A DNA stretch of 64,000 nucleotides. Origin: Gammaproteobacteria bacterium (GTDB lineage Bacteria > Pseudomonadota > Gammaproteobacteria > Steroidobacterales > Steroidobacteraceae). The notes under the pieces are model-generated. The model was not told where the DNA came from. It did not search any database and saw only the letters and a list, made by a program, of their open reading frames with translations. This document shows, one piece after another, positions 44,401 to 55,427 of the stretch. Position numbers and translations under genes: made by a program. The stretch's first letter is position 1; the number at the start of each line of letters is the position of its first letter. The stretch spans positions 186,001-250,000 of the forward strand of contig JAGWWY010000003.1 in assembly GCA_018970145.1 (NCBI GenBank). The letters are read 5' to 3'.

Positions 44401-46974
44401 CAGCTTCAGGCGTTGCGCCTCGCCGCCCGAGAGGGTCGGAACCGGTTGACCCAAACGTAGGTAATCGAGACCAACATCCACAAGTGGCGCGAGGCGACGG
44501 GCGAGCTCGGGCACTTCGCTGAAGAAGTCGATAGCTTCCGGGACCGTCATGGCCAACACGTCGGCGATGCTCGCTTCTCGTTTGCCTGGACCGGGATACC
44601 GAATCTCCAAGGTTTCTTGTCGGTAACGACTGCCGTTGCAGTCCCCGCAACGCAGATACACATCGGACAGAAATTGCATTTCGACGTGCTCGAAACCGCT
44701 GCCGGAGCAACCGGGACAGCGACCGTTACCTGAATTGAAGCTGAAGGTCCCCGCCGTGTAACCGCGCTCGCGCGCCTCGGGCAGTTTGGCGAAGCGTTCA
44801 CGAATGACATCGAAGGCACCGACATAACTGGCCGGATTCGAGCGAGCGGTTCGACCGATCGGCGTCTGATCGACGAAAACCACATCTCGCAGGTGCTCGG
44901 CGCCGCGCAGTTCGCGAAAGGCAGCCGCCGCTTCTGTGGGTTTACCAAAGTGCTTCAGCAGCGCGGGATATAGCACGTCTTGTATGAGTGTCGACTTGCC
45001 GGAGCCTGAGACACCGGTGATACAGACGAGTTGATTCAATGGAAAACGCGCGTCCAATTCGCGCAGATTGTGCTGTGTTGCACCGAGCAGCTCCAACACC
45101 GCACTAGTTTTGGCCGAGCGTTTGCTTTGGGGTAATTCGACTTTTTTTCGGCCCGTGAGATAAGCGCCGGTCAGCGAGTCGGTGTTGGCGAGCACGGCAC
45201 TCGGTGTGCCCCAGGCGACGATGCGACCGCCGTTCTCACCGGCACCCGGTCCCAGATCGAGCAAGCGATCAGCCTGTTGCATGATCTGGGGGTCATGCTC
45301 AACGACGAGTAGCGAGTTACCGGCGTTACGCAATCGCTGCATGACCTCGATGACGCGCTGCATATCGCGCGGATGCAAGCCGATAGATGGCTCATCCAGT
45401 ACGAAGAGGGTATTCACCAGCGACGTGCCGAGCGCCGTCGTTAGGTTAATACGCTGCACTTCACCCCCGGAGAGCGTGCGCGACTGGCGATCGAGTGTCA
45501 GATAGCCGAGACCTACCTCGGAGAGATAGCGAAAGCGTCCGCGTATTTCCGCTAGCAGCATTGCTGTGGCTTCGTCGAGCGAGCCGGGTAGCACAAGGCG
45601 ATCAAAAAACAGTCGTGCACGATCAATCGGCAGCAACATGAGATCGTGCACACCAAGACCTGGCAGCTCTTTTAGGGTCTTTGTACTCCAAGACGTGTCT
45701 TTTGGTTTGAAGGGCAAAGCGCCTCGTAACGCGTCGCGTGCCAGCTCGTGATTACCCAGACGCCAAAGTAAGGACTGCGGCGCCAGTCTCGCACCCAAGC
45801 AGCTGCTGCAGGGTGTGTAAGCCCGATACTTCGACAGCAAAACTCGGATATGCATCTTGTAGGCTTTCGTCTCGAGCCATGCAAAGAAGCGACGGACGCC
45901 GTACCAGACGTTCTTCTTCCATTCGCCTTCGCCCTCGATGACCCAGTGCCGCTGGCTTTCGTCAAGATCGCGCCACGGCGTATCAAGAGGGATGCCTCTC
46001 TTGCGAGCCAAGCGTTCCATATCTTGCTGGCTTTCTCGGTAAGACTCAGTTTGCCAGGGACGAATCGCACCACTTCGCAGTGTCTTGGCGTGATCGGGAA
46101 TCACGAGCCCGTAGTCGACACCAATGATTCGGCCAAAACCGCGGCAGACCTCGCACGCTCCTACCGGACTATTGAATGAGAAAGCGCTCGGGGACGGCTC
46201 CCGATAGTCGATGTCGCAACGCGCGCAGTGCAGCGTGTTGGAATAACGCCAAGTTTCGCGAACTGCAGGCGCTTCTGTTGCCTCCAGCACATGAATCGCA
46301 GTTTTCCCACGACCGAGCCGCAAGGCGCTTTCCAAGGATTCGGAGAGTCGCGCATCGTCAACGACAGCGATACGAAGACGATCCTGTATGACCTCGACCG
46401 TATCTTTTCGCCGAGCATGGATTCGGGTGTAGCCTTGTTTTTCCAACAAGGCGACGACCTCGGCGTCTTTGAAGTTTTTCGGAACCTTGATTTCGAAGCA
46501 GATCAACACGCGAGGATCGCCAAGCAGGGCTGCTCGGTGCCGCAGGTCAGCGCGGATGCTGGCGACGGTATCTTTGCGGACAGCGCTGCCGCAGCACTGG
46601 CAATAAAGCTCAGCCGTGCGAGCGAACAGGAGTTTCAGATGGTCGTTGAGCTCTGTCATCGTTCCGACGGTCGAGCGAGAGGTCCGCACGGGATTCGTCT
46701 GGTCGATGGCGATCGCTGGCGGAATACCCTCGATACGATCAACCGCAGGTTTGTCCATACGGTCGAGGAATTGACGCGCGTAGGGGGAAAACGTCTCTAC
46801 GTAGCGCCGCTGGCCCTCCGCGTACAGGGTGTCGAACACCAGTGAGGACTTTCCCGACCCCGACACGCCGGTAACGACGACGAGCTCGCCCGTCGGTATC
46901 TCGATATCGAGATTTTTCAAATTATTCTGACGAGCGCCGCGAACGACGATCGATCCGTGATCGTAATCAGTCAT
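41446..46974 (-). CDS. uvrA: double-length UvrA-family ABC ATPase (tandem fusion)
   Basis: DNA-damage-recognition ATPase of the UvrA family, 1842 residues, about twice normal UvrA. Four ATPase modules are visible: each half has two Walker A loops (GVSGSGKSS or GVSGSGKST), two signature motifs ([16 protein letters not shown]) and Walker B segments ending DEPS/TxGLH. Zinc-finger cysteine pairs occur in both halves (CPGCSGSG and CESCEGQG). The region after the first Walker A of the second half ([16 protein letters not shown]) looks like the UvrB-binding domain; the first half has a divergent one. A fused dimer in one chain is inferred. A standard uvrA may exist elsewhere in the genome. Confidence 0.93.
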   Translation of the reverse strand: MTDYDHGSIVVRGARQNNLKNLDIEIPTGELVVVTGVSGSGKSSLVFDTLYAEGQRRYVETFSPYARQFLDRMDKPAVDRIEGIPPAIAIDQTNPVRTSRSTVGTMTELNDHLKLLFARTAELYCQCCGSAVRKDTVASIRADLRHRAALLGDPRVLICFEIKVPKNFKDAEVVALLEKQGYTRIHARRKDTVEVIQDRLRIAVVDDARLSESLESALRLGRGKTAIHVLEATEAPAVRETWRYSNTLHCARCDIDYREPSPSAFSFNSPVGACEVCRGFGRIIGVDYGLVIPDHAKTLRSGAIRPWQTESYRESQQDMERLARKRGIPLDTPWRDLDESQRHWVIEGEGEWKKNVWYGVRRFFAWLETKAYKMHIRVLLSKYRAYTPCSSCLGARLAPQSLLWRLGNHELARDALRGALPFKPKDTSWSTKTLKELPGLGVHDLMLLPIDRARLFFDRLVLPGSLDEATAMLLAEIRGRFRYLSEVGLGYLTLDRQSRTLSGGEVQRINLTTALGTSLVNTLFVLDEPSIGLHPRDMQRVIEVMQRLRNAGNSLLVVEHDPQIMQQADRLLDLGPGAGENGGRIVAWGTPSAVLANTDSLTGAYLTGRKKVELPQSKRSAKTSAVLELLGATQHNLRELDARFPLNQLVCITGVSGSGKSTLIQDVLYPALLKHFGKPTEAAAAFRELRGAEHLRDVVFVDQTPIGRTARSNPASYVGAFDVIRERFAKLPEARERGYTAGTFSFNSGNGRCPGCSGSGFEHVEMQFLSDVYLRCGDCNGSRYRQETLEIRYPGPGKREASIADVLAMTVPEAIDFFSEVPELARRLAPLVDVGLDYLRLGQPVPTLSGGEAQRLKLAGHLAESENTHDRKLFLFDEPTTGLHFEDIAKLLRAFRKLLDAGHSLIVIEHNLDVIRAADWIIDLGPEGGDRGGEIVATGTPLELAEQSTSHTGVALKNYHLDGIHEPARSTVAKPERDTNHAIVVRNAREHNLRHVDVDIPRNAFTVITGVSGSGKSTLAFDIIFNEGQRRYLESLNAYARQFVQPASRPEVDSIRGIPPTVAIEQRTSRGGRKSTVATLTEIYHFLRLLYVKLGTQHCPDCEIPIEPQSVDAITARILRDFKGQTIDLLAPLVVARKGLYTDLAKWAGSKGYKDLRVDGQRIAVKPWPRLDRFKEHDIELPVARLGISARGEQDLRSKLAEALTYGKGVVQVLAAGARKTVVFSTKRACPACGVSFAELDPRLFSFNSKQGWCTSCFGTGANVDEFDEEQTGEEATWREPHSAKLPICNDCHGTRLNRVARAVRFKDQSVSEFTCRPVDQISKSLKSLRLNKREQSIARDLLAEIRGRLSFLQRVGLGYLSLDRAAPTLSGGEAQRIRLAAQLGSNLRGVCYVLDEPTIGLHPRDNRILLNALGELATHQNTLVVVEHDEDTIRRADHVIDLGPGAGVRGGTVVGAGRMADLLKNPNSVTGLYLREPLRHPRSPQRPVGKDDPALKIIDAKLHNLAEREIPIPVGRLVVITGVSGSGKSTLARNVLFDSAHALVSGGSPIGCRRIEHIEQVDRVLEVDQTPIGKTPRSCPATYVGIWDDIRRIYAGTSEATLRGFAAGRFSFNTSGGRCESCEGQGIRTIEMSFLPDVKVRCDDCLGKRFDPETLSVLWRGRSIGDVLDMSIEDAVEFFASHAVIKHVLQLLCDVGLGYLTLGQHSPTLSGGEAQRIKLVTELAKVRTDLRKPLRSKAKHTLYVLDEPTVGLHMADVEKLIHVLHRLVTAGNTVVLVEHNLDVIAEADWVIDMGPEAGDHGGRIVAAGSPQSLAKRPGRSHTGLALKDFLQDRWQVSQNGA

Positions 46975-46989
46975 GAGGTTACCGGCAGG

Positions 46990-47301
46990 TCAGCGTGGGG
47001 CGGGCAGCGCTTCGAGATATCGCTGGAGCAGTTCGAAAATGGCGGCTCGATAGTCTGCGCTCGGAGGACGCACTGAGCGCTCATCAACCGAGCAACCCTC
47101 GACCTTGAGGGTTTCAGCGGACAATTCGGCAGCGTTTTCGAGAGCGTAGTAACGAAACCAATCGAGGAGCGGGAGGCTTCGGGTGCCTCGCTGCGAGTGA
47201 TAATCGACATGAGCCAAAAAATTTCGAGCGGTGTGCTCGATGACCAGCGGGTCGACCCCGGCGGCATGGCAGTCTGTCAACCACGGTTCGGACGGCGTCA
47301 T
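46990..47301 (-). CDS. hypothetical small helical protein
   Basis: Protein of 103 residues, not recognised, with no signal or membrane segment. It has a His/Tyr/Trp-rich middle (HVDYHSQRGTRSLPLLDWFRYY) and a C-terminal helix. ATG 47301 is preferred over 47355, which reaches into the divergent promoter region. It ends 15 bp before the UvrA-like start on the same strand, so it may lead that operon. Coding is supported mainly by position and plausible composition. Confidence 0.5.
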   Translation of the reverse strand: MTPSEPWLTDCHAAGVDPLVIEHTARNFLAHVDYHSQRGTRSLPLLDWFRYYALENAAELSAETLKVEGCSVDERSVRPPSADYRAAIFELLQRYLEALPAPR

Positions 47302-47375
47302 GGCGGCTGAATCCTTTCGAGTCCCATAACTAGTAGGTGCAGCGCACTCTAACATTTTGGTCTAATGCACACCCC

Positions 47376-49520
47376 ATGCAGACTGCACCCGACATCTTTT
47401 CCCACCGCAAGTACTGGGCCTCTCGCTTTGGCGTGGCGCCCTTCCTGCCCATGTGTCGTGCAGAGATGGACGCGCTCGGCTGGGACAGCTGCGACATCAT
47501 CGTCGTGACAGGCGACGCCTATGTCGACCACCCGAGTTTTGGGATGGCTATCATCGGTCGTCTGCTCGAGGCGCAGGGTTTCCGTGTCGGCATCATTTCC
47601 CAGCCCGACTGGCAGAGTGCCGATCCATTTCGTGTTCTCGGCAAGCCAAACCTCTTCTTCGGGATCACGGCCGGGAATATGGATTCGATGGTCAATCGGT
47701 ATACCAGCGATCGCCGTATTCGAAGCGATGACGCTTATACCCCCGGAGGCGAGGGCGGCAAGCGGCCCGATCGATCGGTCATTGTCTATGCCCAGCGAGT
47801 TCGCGAGGCTTATGCCGATGTACCGATCGTCATCGGCGGAATCGAAGCGAGTTTGCGGCGTATCGCGCATTTCGATTACTGGTCGGAAAAGGTCCGCCGC
47901 TCGGTTCTGCTCGATGCTAAAGCTGATCTGCTGGTGTACGGCAATGCCGAGCGGCAGATCGTTGATATTGCACGCCGGTTAGCGGCCGGCGAAACGATCA
48001 CCGATATCACCGACTTGCGCGGTACGGTCTTTACCCGGAAGTCGATTCCCGATGATTATCTCGAAATCGATTCGACCCATCTCGATACGCCGGGGCCGCT
48101 GAATCCACCGATCGATCCCTATGCGATGGACGATAACGGCGGAACGAAAGCAGCTACGCAGACAGCCGTGGTCGCAGACAGCACCAGTGTCGACGATAAA
48201 CTGGCTGGCGAAAAAGTGGTTCGTTTCGTTCGTCGAGTCAAGAACGCGGATCGTGAGCGTAGCGTGATTCGCTTGCCTGCCTTCGAGCAGGTCGTCGACG
48301 ATGCCGTCCTATACGCACATGCATCACGCATTCTGCATCTCGAAGCAAACCCCGGTAACGCGAGGGCGTTGGTGCAGCGTCACGGTAATGTAGAGGTATG
48401 GCTCAACCCGCCGCCGATTCCGTTGACGACCTCCGAGATGGATCGGGTTTATGAGCTGCCGTATCAGCGCCAACCGCATCCCTTTTATGGTGATGCGGAG
48501 ATTCCCGCCTACAAAATGATCCGCTTCTCAATTGCGATTCAGCGCGGATGTTTCGGGGGCTGCACCTTCTGCTCCATCACCGAACACGAGGGCCGCATCA
48601 TCCAGAGTCGATCGGAAGCCTCGGTGCTGCGCGAGATCGAGAAGATCCGTGACACGGTGCCGGGATTCACCGGCGTGATCTCCGATCTAGGCGGTCCGAC
48701 GGCCAATATGTATCGCCTCGCCTGTAAAAGTCGTGAAATCGAAAGCGCCTGTCGCAGGCCCTCCTGTGTTTACCCCGGCGTTTGTCCGAACCTCAATACT
48801 GATCACACGCCACTCATACAGCTTTATCGCAAGGCGCGCAGCTTGCCGGGTATCAAGAAGGTGCTGATTGCGTCTGGGGTTCGGTACGATCTCGCAATCG
48901 AGTCACCGGAATACGTGAAGGAACTGGCGCAGCACCACGTCGGGGGCTATTTGAAAATCGCTCCTGAAGCGATCGGTGAAGGTCCGTTGTCCAAGATGAT
49001 GAAGCCCGGGATCGGAACTTATGACCGATTCAAAGAATTATTTGATCGCTACTCGCGAGAAGCAGGTAAAGAACAGTACTTGATTCCATATTTCATTGCT
49101 GCACATCCGGGTACGACGGACGAAGATATGCTCGCGTTGGCACTTTGGTTGAAGCGCAACGGATTTCGAGCCGATCAAGTGCAGGCTTTTTTGCCTTCGC
49201 CAATGGCGACCGCGACGGCGATGTATCACTCTGGCAAAAATCCGCTGCGACGCATCTCGCGAAGCAGTGAAGAAGTCGTCATTCCAAAAGGCCTCAAGGT
49301 TCGCCGCTTGCACAAGGCGTTTTTACGTTATCACGATGCCAATAATTGGCCGACTTTGCGTGAGGCGCTACGACGTATGGGTCGTGCAGATTTGATCGGA
49401 CCCGGCAAGCAACACCTCGTGCCGGCATGGCAACCCGCAGGTACCGGTGGCATGCAAGAAGGACAGAGAAAGCCATTTCGAACTCAACACGTTCGCTCTA
49501 AACGGAGTCCAAGACCATGA
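47376..49520 (+). CDS. ygiQ: YgiQ family radical SAM protein
   Basis: Radical SAM enzyme of the UPF0313/YgiQ group, 714 residues. The cluster-binding CxxxCxxC is in [20 protein letters not shown] (Cys392, Cys396, Cys399). The N-terminal domain (about 20-220) has a cobalamin-binding-like fold with [16 protein letters not shown], and the C-terminus carries a [15 protein letters not shown] and [17 protein letters not shown] region typical of YgiQ. The physiological reaction is not established. The GTG at 47337 is rejected in favour of ATG 47376, where homology-like sequence begins. The next gene starts inside its stop (ATGA). Confidence 0.93.
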   Translation: MQTAPDIFSHRKYWASRFGVAPFLPMCRAEMDALGWDSCDIIVVTGDAYVDHPSFGMAIIGRLLEAQGFRVGIISQPDWQSADPFRVLGKPNLFFGITAGNMDSMVNRYTSDRRIRSDDAYTPGGEGGKRPDRSVIVYAQRVREAYADVPIVIGGIEASLRRIAHFDYWSEKVRRSVLLDAKADLLVYGNAERQIVDIARRLAAGETITDITDLRGTVFTRKSIPDDYLEIDSTHLDTPGPLNPPIDPYAMDDNGGTKAATQTAVVADSTSVDDKLAGEKVVRFVRRVKNADRERSVIRLPAFEQVVDDAVLYAHASRILHLEANPGNARALVQRHGNVEVWLNPPPIPLTTSEMDRVYELPYQRQPHPFYGDAEIPAYKMIRFSIAIQRGCFGGCTFCSITEHEGRIIQSRSEASVLREIEKIRDTVPGFTGVISDLGGPTANMYRLACKSREIESACRRPSCVYPGVCPNLNTDHTPLIQLYRKARSLPGIKKVLIASGVRYDLAIESPEYVKELAQHHVGGYLKIAPEAIGEGPLSKMMKPGIGTYDRFKELFDRYSREAGKEQYLIPYFIAAHPGTTDEDMLALALWLKRNGFRADQVQAFLPSPMATATAMYHSGKNPLRRISRSSEEVVIPKGLKVRRLHKAFLRYHDANNWPTLREALRRMGRADLIGPGKQHLVPAWQPAGTGGMQEGQRKPFRTQHVRSKRSPRP

Positions 49521-50578
49521 GTTCGCCGCATCAGTTCCGGCCCGGTCTCGAGTTCGACGTTGACGCACTCGAGGTCTATTTGAGGGAGGTCATCCCCGGA
49601 CTCTCGCGGATCGACAGGGTCAGTCAATTTTCGGGCGGCCAGTCCAATCCCACCTATCGCGTAGATGCACAAGTGGCAGGACGCGCACACTCGTTTGCAC
49701 TGCGTCGTAAGCCGCCCGGTTTACTCGTGCCGTCCGCGCATGCGATCGAGCGAGAATTTCGTGTCATGCACGCTTTGCAGACAACGGGTTTTCCCGTTGC
49801 CAAGGCATGGGTGCTCTGCGAAGACGTGAACATCATCGGAACTGCGTTCTACATCATGGATTGTCTGGATGGCCGAATATTTTGGGATCCAAGCCTGCCG
49901 GAGGTCGAGCATTCCGAGCGGACGCCAATTTTCTTCACGATGGCAGAAACCTTGGCCGATCTGCATCGCGTGGACGTCACTTTGGTAGGTCTTACTGATT
50001 ACGGTAAGGCTGAGGGATACGTCGCGCGACAGGTGGCGCGGTGGTCAAAACTCTATCTTGCCGATATCGAGGTTGCAGGGCGGGTTCCCGCGATGGAGCG
50101 ATTGATGGAGTGGCTGCCAGCCAACGCACCGACGGCTGAGCCCGCAGCCACTTTGGTACACGGGGATTTCCGAATCGACAACATGGTCTTCGCCAAAGAG
50201 GAAGCCCGAGTTCTCGGCGTGCTCGATTGGGAGTTGTCTACGATTGGCAATCCGGAAGCGGACTTCGCCTACAACTTCATGATGTATCGCGTTCCATCAG
50301 CAGCCATCCCGGGGCTGATGAACGTTGATCTGGTGAAGAACGGTTTGCCGTCGGAGCGTCAGTACGTCGATTGCTACTGTCGACGGCGTGGAATTTCGGA
50401 TATCCCCGCTCTCGATTACTACGTCGCGTTCTGTATGTTTCGCTTGGCCGGCATCTTCCATGGGATTCGCGGGCGATTCACTCGAGGAACGGCGGTCAGT
50501 CCCAAGGCCAAGGAATATGCGGGCAACGTCGAGCTGATGGCCGACCTCGCGTGGCAACAGGTCGAGCGGTCAAGATGA
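49517..50578 (+). CDS. APH/ACAD10-like phosphotransferase
   Basis: Kinase-like phosphotransferase (aminoglycoside phosphotransferase/ACAD10 N-terminal type) of 353 residues. The catalytic loop is [13 protein letters not shown] (HGDxxxxN) and the metal-binding motif [18 protein letters not shown]. The N-terminal [12 protein letters not shown] is the nucleotide loop. In ACAD10/11-type proteins this domain phosphorylates hydroxy-acyl-CoA substrates before dehydration. Antibiotic resistance is not implied. Overlaps ygiQ and the DUF423 gene by 4 bp on each side. Confidence 0.9.
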   Translation: MSSPHQFRPGLEFDVDALEVYLREVIPGLSRIDRVSQFSGGQSNPTYRVDAQVAGRAHSFALRRKPPGLLVPSAHAIEREFRVMHALQTTGFPVAKAWVLCEDVNIIGTAFYIMDCLDGRIFWDPSLPEVEHSERTPIFFTMAETLADLHRVDVTLVGLTDYGKAEGYVARQVARWSKLYLADIEVAGRVPAMERLMEWLPANAPTAEPAATLVHGDFRIDNMVFAKEEARVLGVLDWELSTIGNPEADFAYNFMMYRVPSAAIPGLMNVDLVKNGLPSERQYVDCYCRRRGISDIPALDYYVAFCMFRLAGIFHGIRGRFTRGTAVSPKAKEYAGNVELMADLAWQQVERSR

Positions 50579-50964
50579 GCGCACGGGCGATCTGGGTAGC
50601 AGCCGCGTTGTCGATCGCGTTAGCGACGGCACTGGGCGCTTTTGGAACTCATGCGCTACGACCGATCCTGACAACAGAGCGCTTCGCCAGTTTTGATATT
50701 GCGGTGACCTACCAGTTTTTCCATTCGCTGGGGCTGTTGGGTATCGGATGTTTGCAGTCTCAGGATCCGACTCATCGTACGTTTGGCAGGATCGGCACAG
50801 CACTCTTATTCGGAATGCTGCTTTTTTGCGGCAGCATTTACGCACTCACCTTCGGTGCGCCGAAAGGCGTTGCGATGCTCGCTCCGATTGGCGGTGGTGT
50901 GTTGATTTTGACGTGGATTCTTGCGGCTATTTCGATTTGGCGTTCACGAGTGCTGACCGGCTGA
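50575..50964 (+). CDS. DUF423 membrane protein
   Basis: Inner-membrane protein of 129 residues with four hydrophobic helices. The opening LATALGAFGTHALRPIL and the VTYQFFHSLGLLGIG and LLFCGSIYALTFGAPKGVAMLAP regions match DUF423 (YgdD-like), whose role is unknown. ATG 50575 overlaps the phosphotransferase stop (ATGA). Its last 38 bp overlap the convergent hydrolase gene. Confidence 0.9.
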   Translation: MSARAIWVAAALSIALATALGAFGTHALRPILTTERFASFDIAVTYQFFHSLGLLGIGCLQSQDPTHRTFGRIGTALLFGMLLFCGSIYALTFGAPKGVAMLAPIGGGVLILTWILAAISIWRSRVLTG

Positions 50965-51904
50965 GCCAATCGACGATGGCTTGCGCTACCTCGATCGGAG
51001 CTTCTTCATGGACGTAGTGTCCCGCGTTGGAAAATCGAACGAGGGTTGAGCCGGGTAACAGAGCCTGTAACTCGGTTGCCTCTTGCAAAGGTTTGTTCCG
51101 ATCCTGATCGCCCCACGGAATCAAAACGGGCACCTTCACATTGGCAGCTAACGTGATTTCCTCGCCCTCACGATACTGCGCCATCAGCGAGGTCGTGCCA
51201 CGCATGTAGCCTTCGCTGCGCGCAGCGAGCATCACGTCATCGATGACCTGCTCGGTGACGATCGCGGGATTTACATAGGAATTCTTGAGAAACCGCCCCC
51301 TAAACTTGCGGCTAGCAAATAGCTTGGCGGACATTCGTGGTAGGGGCGGTAGCGTAACTTGCACGATTTTGGGAACTCCGGTACTGATGATTCCCGGATT
51401 GAGCAGGACAAGGCCTGCCGCGCGATCATCTTGAACGACTGCTTGCAGCGCAACCGCACCACCGAGCGAATGCCCCACATAGACGATGTTATCGAGACCG
51501 AGCTGACGTGCAGCGCGTCGCAGCATCAGGGCTTGAGGCCCGTTGTGATAATCGTAGTCGGTTGGCTTGTCTGACAGACCGTACCCAATCATATCGACAG
51601 CGATGACATGATGGGTTTGCGCCAACAAAGGTGCGAGGGTGCGAAAGCTCTGCAACGAGTTTCCAAAGCCGTGTATCAGTAGCAGTGAGGCACGCCCGGC
51701 TTGTTGGGTTCCCCACTCTCGGTAACGCAAGTTCAGTCCATCGACCGAAACGAACCGATCCTCTTTATCCGCGAGCGAGGCGACCGCTTGCTCCAATGGA
51801 TAAGGCCAATACGCCCAGATCGTGACACTCACCCATGAGAGTGCGAGCAGGGCGGTGCAGAGCCAGAGTGCGCGTTTGACGAACCGCATGAGCGCCGATT
51901 GCAT
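50927..51904 (-). CDS. membrane-anchored alpha/beta hydrolase
   Basis: Alpha/beta hydrolase of 325 residues with an N-terminal transmembrane anchor (about 12-32), probably facing the periplasm. The oxyanion motif is LLIHGFGNS, nucleophile elbow VYVGHSLGGA (Ser146), and a late NAGHYVHEEAP supplies His. It resembles epoxide-hydrolase/lipase-type proteins. ATG 51904 has GGAGGG 9 nt upstream; the longer start at 51940 would overlap the divergent hrpB start. Confidence 0.85.
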   Translation of the reverse strand: MQSALMRFVKRALWLCTALLALSWVSVTIWAYWPYPLEQAVASLADKEDRFVSVDGLNLRYREWGTQQAGRASLLLIHGFGNSLQSFRTLAPLLAQTHHVIAVDMIGYGLSDKPTDYDYHNGPQALMLRRAARQLGLDNIVYVGHSLGGAVALQAVVQDDRAAGLVLLNPGIISTGVPKIVQVTLPPLPRMSAKLFASRKFRGRFLKNSYVNPAIVTEQVIDDVMLAARSEGYMRGTTSLMAQYREGEEITLAANVKVPVLIPWGDQDRNKPLQEATELQALLPGSTLVRFSNAGHYVHEEAPIEVAQAIVDWLSRSALVNAKSK

Positions 51905-51925
51905 ACAATTCTGCCCTCCGTCGCA

Positions 51926-54502
51926 ATGGCTTTTATCCATTCTGTGATCACGCTGCCTACACTTCCGATCCTCGAGTCTCTCGTAGAGCTGAAAGCCGCG
52001 CTACGCGCACATACGGGCGTTGTGCTGGAAGCGCCACCCGGAGCCGGCAAGAGCACGGTCGTACCGTTAGCTTTACTCGATGAGCCGTGGGTGGGTGATC
52101 GAAAAATCCTGATGCTCGAGCCGCGCCGTTTGGCAGCCCGTGCGGTAGCGCAGCGTATGGCAAGCACCTTGGGCGAGGCGGTTGGCGAGACCGTGGGGTA
52201 TCGCATGCGACTAGAGACGCGCGTGAGCCACCGAACTCGGATCGAAGTCGTGACCGAGGGCGTGTTGAGTCGAATACTCCACTCGGATCCTGCACTTGAA
52301 GATGTCGCCATCGTCATTTTTGATGAGTTTCACGAGCGTAGCTTGAATGCCGATCTCGGCTTGGCTCTATGTCTCGATTCGCGTTCGGCACTCGGAACTG
52401 ATCTGAGAATTCTCGTGATGTCGGCTACCCTTGATGGGGTCGCGGTTGCGAAGTTACTGGCGTCGGATTCCACGGCGGACGCGCCCGTCATCAGCAGCGC
52501 CGAACGCAGCTTTCCGGTGGACGTTCGGCACCTAGGCAAAGGTCTTCCGCTGTTGCCTGGCCAAGCGGAGTCCGCCGAGCGCATGGCGGGTCTTGCCGTA
52601 CTACGCGCACTTCGTGAGTGTGAGGGCGACGTTCTCGTTTTCTTACCCGGTATGGCTGAGATTCGTCGTGTCAAAGAGTTCCTTGAGTCGGCACCCGATT
52701 TCAGTTCGAGTAAAGTGCAGGCGCTGGCTTTGCACGGCGATCTATCGGCTGCATCGCAAGATGAGGCGTTGCGCGCCCACCCAGGTATTCGTCGCGTCAT
52801 TCTCTCGACCAATATTGCGGAGACCAGTCTGACCCTGCCCGGTATTCGCGTCGTGATCGACAGTGGCCTGGTTCGTCGTGCTGTCTTTGATCCTGTATCG
52901 GGAATGTCGCGATTGGAGACCCGTCGTATTTCACGCGCTTCGGCAGCGCAGCGAGCAGGCCGTGCCGGACGTGTGGCCGCGGGCGTTTGTTATCGCCTCT
53001 GGAGTGAAGGGGCCGAGCGTAGCTTGAGCGCGTATACGCCTGCCGAACTCATCGAGGCGGATCTGATGCCGCTCGCTTTAGATCTGGCCGAGTGGGGTGT
53101 GCTTGATCCCACACGTTTACCTTGGTTGGATGTGCCGCCGCGAGCCGTGCTCGAAAGTGCTCGCGATACTTTGCAAACACTCGGCGCCCTAGATCTGCAG
53201 GGGCGCATCACGAGCCATGGGCGCGCCATGTCGAGTTGGCCAGTCCACCCGCGATTGGCGCATTTGCTGCTGGAGAGTCGGCAACGTAACGTTGAGCGAG
53301 AGGGCGCCAGACTTGCCGCGCTGCTGACCGAGCGCGACATTCTACGTCGCAGCGAGGATGTCGACATCACAAGTCGTCTCGATTTGCTCGATCAACCGTC
53401 GAGGGGCATCGGTATCGATCATGCTGTGCTCGCTCGAGTACGACAGTTGTCGACTCAATTTGAAAAACGAATGGCCGAACAACGAATGGACGATGAATTG
53501 GTCGGTAACGTACGACCCTATCTCGATGTTGGTGGTTTGCTCGCCTTAGCCTATCCGGATCGCATCGCGCAGCGGCGGCCCGGGAGCAATCGCCAGTTTT
53601 TGCTTGCCAACGGTAAAGGAGCGGTCATTCCGAGTGCAGATCACCTCGGGCAGAGCGAGTTTCTCGTCGCGATCGATCTGGATGATCGGGATCGTGAGGC
53701 GCAGATTCGACTGGCGGCCAAGCTTTCCCGCGAGATGCTCGAAGCGGCGACCGCTGATCGTTGGCAGCGCAAGACGGAAACGTTTTGGTCATCCGAAGAT
53801 CAGTGCGTCGTTGCGCGTGAGGTCGTACGACTCGGCGAGCTGATTATCGAGACGAAGCCACGACGGGTCGATGTCGCTGCTGACTTGCTGCGAGCCATGC
53901 TCGATGGCATTCGGGAGATGGGCTTGTCGGCTTTGCCGTGGTCCGACGAGAGTCGAGCGTTTTGTGCCCGTGCCGAGATGGCACGGCGACTTGATTTGCC
54001 CGGAACGCAGACTTGGCCAGAGATGTCAGACGATGCACTGACTCAAAGCATCGAAACGTGGCTGTCTCCTTGGCTCGACGGGATCACGCGTCGCTCGCAT
54101 CTCGCGAAGCTGCCCTTGCTCGAGGCTTTGCAGTTTCGTCTCGGCGCCGATGGCGTACGACGCCTTGATGAGTGGTTACCCACCTATCTCGTCGTACCGA
54201 CGGGCAGTCGTATTCGTATCGACTACATCGATGATCTTGCCCCCTGTGCATCGATGCGGATGCAAGAGGTTTTTGGTCTCGCGGCGACACCGAGATTCGC
54301 GCTCGGTAAAATTCCCGTCACGTTCAAGCTACTCTCACCGGCGCAACGACCGTTGCAAATCACAGCGGATTTAGTGAGCTTCTGGCGTAATGCTTATGCT
54401 GATGTCCGCAAAGACATGCGCGGCCGATACCCGAGGCACTACTGGCCTTTGGATCCTCTGCAAGCGGAGCCGACGCGACGGGTCAAACCGCGTTCAGACT
54501 GA
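51926..54502 (+). CDS. hrpB: ATP-dependent helicase HrpB
   Basis: DEAH-box RNA helicase of 858 residues. Walker A is APPGAGKST (36-44), motif II is DEFHERSLNADLGLAL (DEFH instead of DEAH, usual for HrpB), and motif VI is SRASAAQRAGRAGRVAAG. The C-terminal HrpB-specific domain runs to the end (RGRYPRHYWPLDP). Cellular role poorly defined; it is common in proteobacteria. The ATG at 51926 is chosen because the upstream reading is shorter of homology and overlaps the divergent promoter region. Its last 20 bp overlap the convergent XdhC gene. Confidence 0.95.
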   Translation: MAFIHSVITLPTLPILESLVELKAALRAHTGVVLEAPPGAGKSTVVPLALLDEPWVGDRKILMLEPRRLAARAVAQRMASTLGEAVGETVGYRMRLETRVSHRTRIEVVTEGVLSRILHSDPALEDVAIVIFDEFHERSLNADLGLALCLDSRSALGTDLRILVMSATLDGVAVAKLLASDSTADAPVISSAERSFPVDVRHLGKGLPLLPGQAESAERMAGLAVLRALRECEGDVLVFLPGMAEIRRVKEFLESAPDFSSSKVQALALHGDLSAASQDEALRAHPGIRRVILSTNIAETSLTLPGIRVVIDSGLVRRAVFDPVSGMSRLETRRISRASAAQRAGRAGRVAAGVCYRLWSEGAERSLSAYTPAELIEADLMPLALDLAEWGVLDPTRLPWLDVPPRAVLESARDTLQTLGALDLQGRITSHGRAMSSWPVHPRLAHLLLESRQRNVEREGARLAALLTERDILRRSEDVDITSRLDLLDQPSRGIGIDHAVLARVRQLSTQFEKRMAEQRMDDELVGNVRPYLDVGGLLALAYPDRIAQRRPGSNRQFLLANGKGAVIPSADHLGQSEFLVAIDLDDRDREAQIRLAAKLSREMLEAATADRWQRKTETFWSSEDQCVVAREVVRLGELIIETKPRRVDVAADLLRAMLDGIREMGLSALPWSDESRAFCARAEMARRLDLPGTQTWPEMSDDALTQSIETWLSPWLDGITRRSHLAKLPLLEALQFRLGADGVRRLDEWLPTYLVVPTGSRIRIDYIDDLAPCASMRMQEVFGLAATPRFALGKIPVTFKLLSPAQRPLQITADLVSFWRNAYADVRKDMRGRYPRHYWPLDPLQAEPTRRVKPRSD

Positions 54503-55427
54503 ATGCTGCTTGAATTTCCGCGACGATCGACAATGCAATCGCTTCAGGCGTGCGGCCGCCTAGATTCAGTCCGACAGGCGCCCGCAGTCGAGTGGTTAGA
54601 TCTAGAGCGAGTGGTCCGAGGTCCGCCAGCAATCTCTCTCGTCTTGCCGGCGGGCCAAGCAGGCCGACATAGGGAATCTTAGAGCGCGCGAGTCCTGCGA
54701 GATACTGGGCATCGGCACCGAGATGATGGCTCATGACGACCGCAGCCGAGAATCGCTCGAGATCGAGATCCTGTGTCCATTTGTGCAGCTCGATTTGCTT
54801 GACAGTCTCGGCGCCAACGAATTGCTGCATAAGAGCATAAGCCGGACGATGGTCAAGCAGCGTGACTTTCCAGCCCAGTCGATGTGCAAAGGCAAGGAGT
54901 GGGTCGGCATCGGGACCTGCCCCGCAGATGAGTAGTCGTAGCGGTGGTACGACTCTCCAGCGAAAATAATCGGCGATCAAGTCTGGTGTCGACGTCTTCG
55001 TATCTACAGTGGTAAAGCTGCCGTCACGTAAATCAATCAAAAAATCAGTCGGATCGTTCTTCAAAAACCGATCAAAAATAGTTGTCAATGGTTTGTAGTC
55101 TTCATTGCTTCGGCAGCGCAACAAACAGATAGTCATTGATCCTTCGCATCCAAGACCGAGACCCCAAATGGGATCATCGCTGCTGCGATTGTCGTAGCGA
55201 TGATTCGTGCAGCAACGATTATCGGCCAGCATTTTCAGGGCGTGCTCGTGCAGGTCGCTCTCCAAACAACCGCCGCTCAGCAAGCCTGCGCGACGGCCAC
55301 TGGATGATAGGAGCATGAACGCGCCCGGTTTCCGGTAGGTCGAGCCTTCGGTCGCGACAACGAGAGCGATTACAAGATCTGCGCCGGCACTGCGCTCTTG
55401 CTCAAAAAAATCTTGCAGATCCATCAT
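54483..55427 (-). CDS. XdhC/CoxI family protein
   Basis: XdhC-type protein of 314 residues. The N-terminal XdhC_CoxI domain has GSTYRKPGAFMLL and GLLSGGCLESDLHEHAL; the C-terminal Rossmann domain has LLICGAGPDADPLLAFAHRLG. Family members bind molybdenum cofactor, sulfurate it and insert it into xanthine-dehydrogenase-type enzymes. No molybdoenzyme subunit gene is adjacent, so its client must be elsewhere. It overlaps the upstream reductase gene by 4 bp (ATGATG overlap). Confidence 0.9.
   Translation of the reverse strand: MMDLQDFFEQERSAGADLVIALVVATEGSTYRKPGAFMLLSSSGRRAGLLSGGCLESDLHEHALKMLADNRCCTNHRYDNRSSDDPIWGLGLGCEGSMTICLLRCRSNEDYKPLTTIFDRFLKNDPTDFLIDLRDGSFTTVDTKTSTPDLIADYFRWRVVPPLRLLICGAGPDADPLLAFAHRLGWKVTLLDHRPAYALMQQFVGAETVKQIELHKWTQDLDLERFSAAVVMSHHLGADAQYLAGLARSKIPYVGLLGPPARRERLLADLGPLALDLTTRLRAPVGLNLGGRTPEAIALSIVAEIQAAFSLNAV

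Noticed and set aside
49517..50578. Aminoglycoside resistance
   Set aside because: The APH-like fold here matches the ACAD10-type group found in fatty-acid metabolism and not resistance enzymes.
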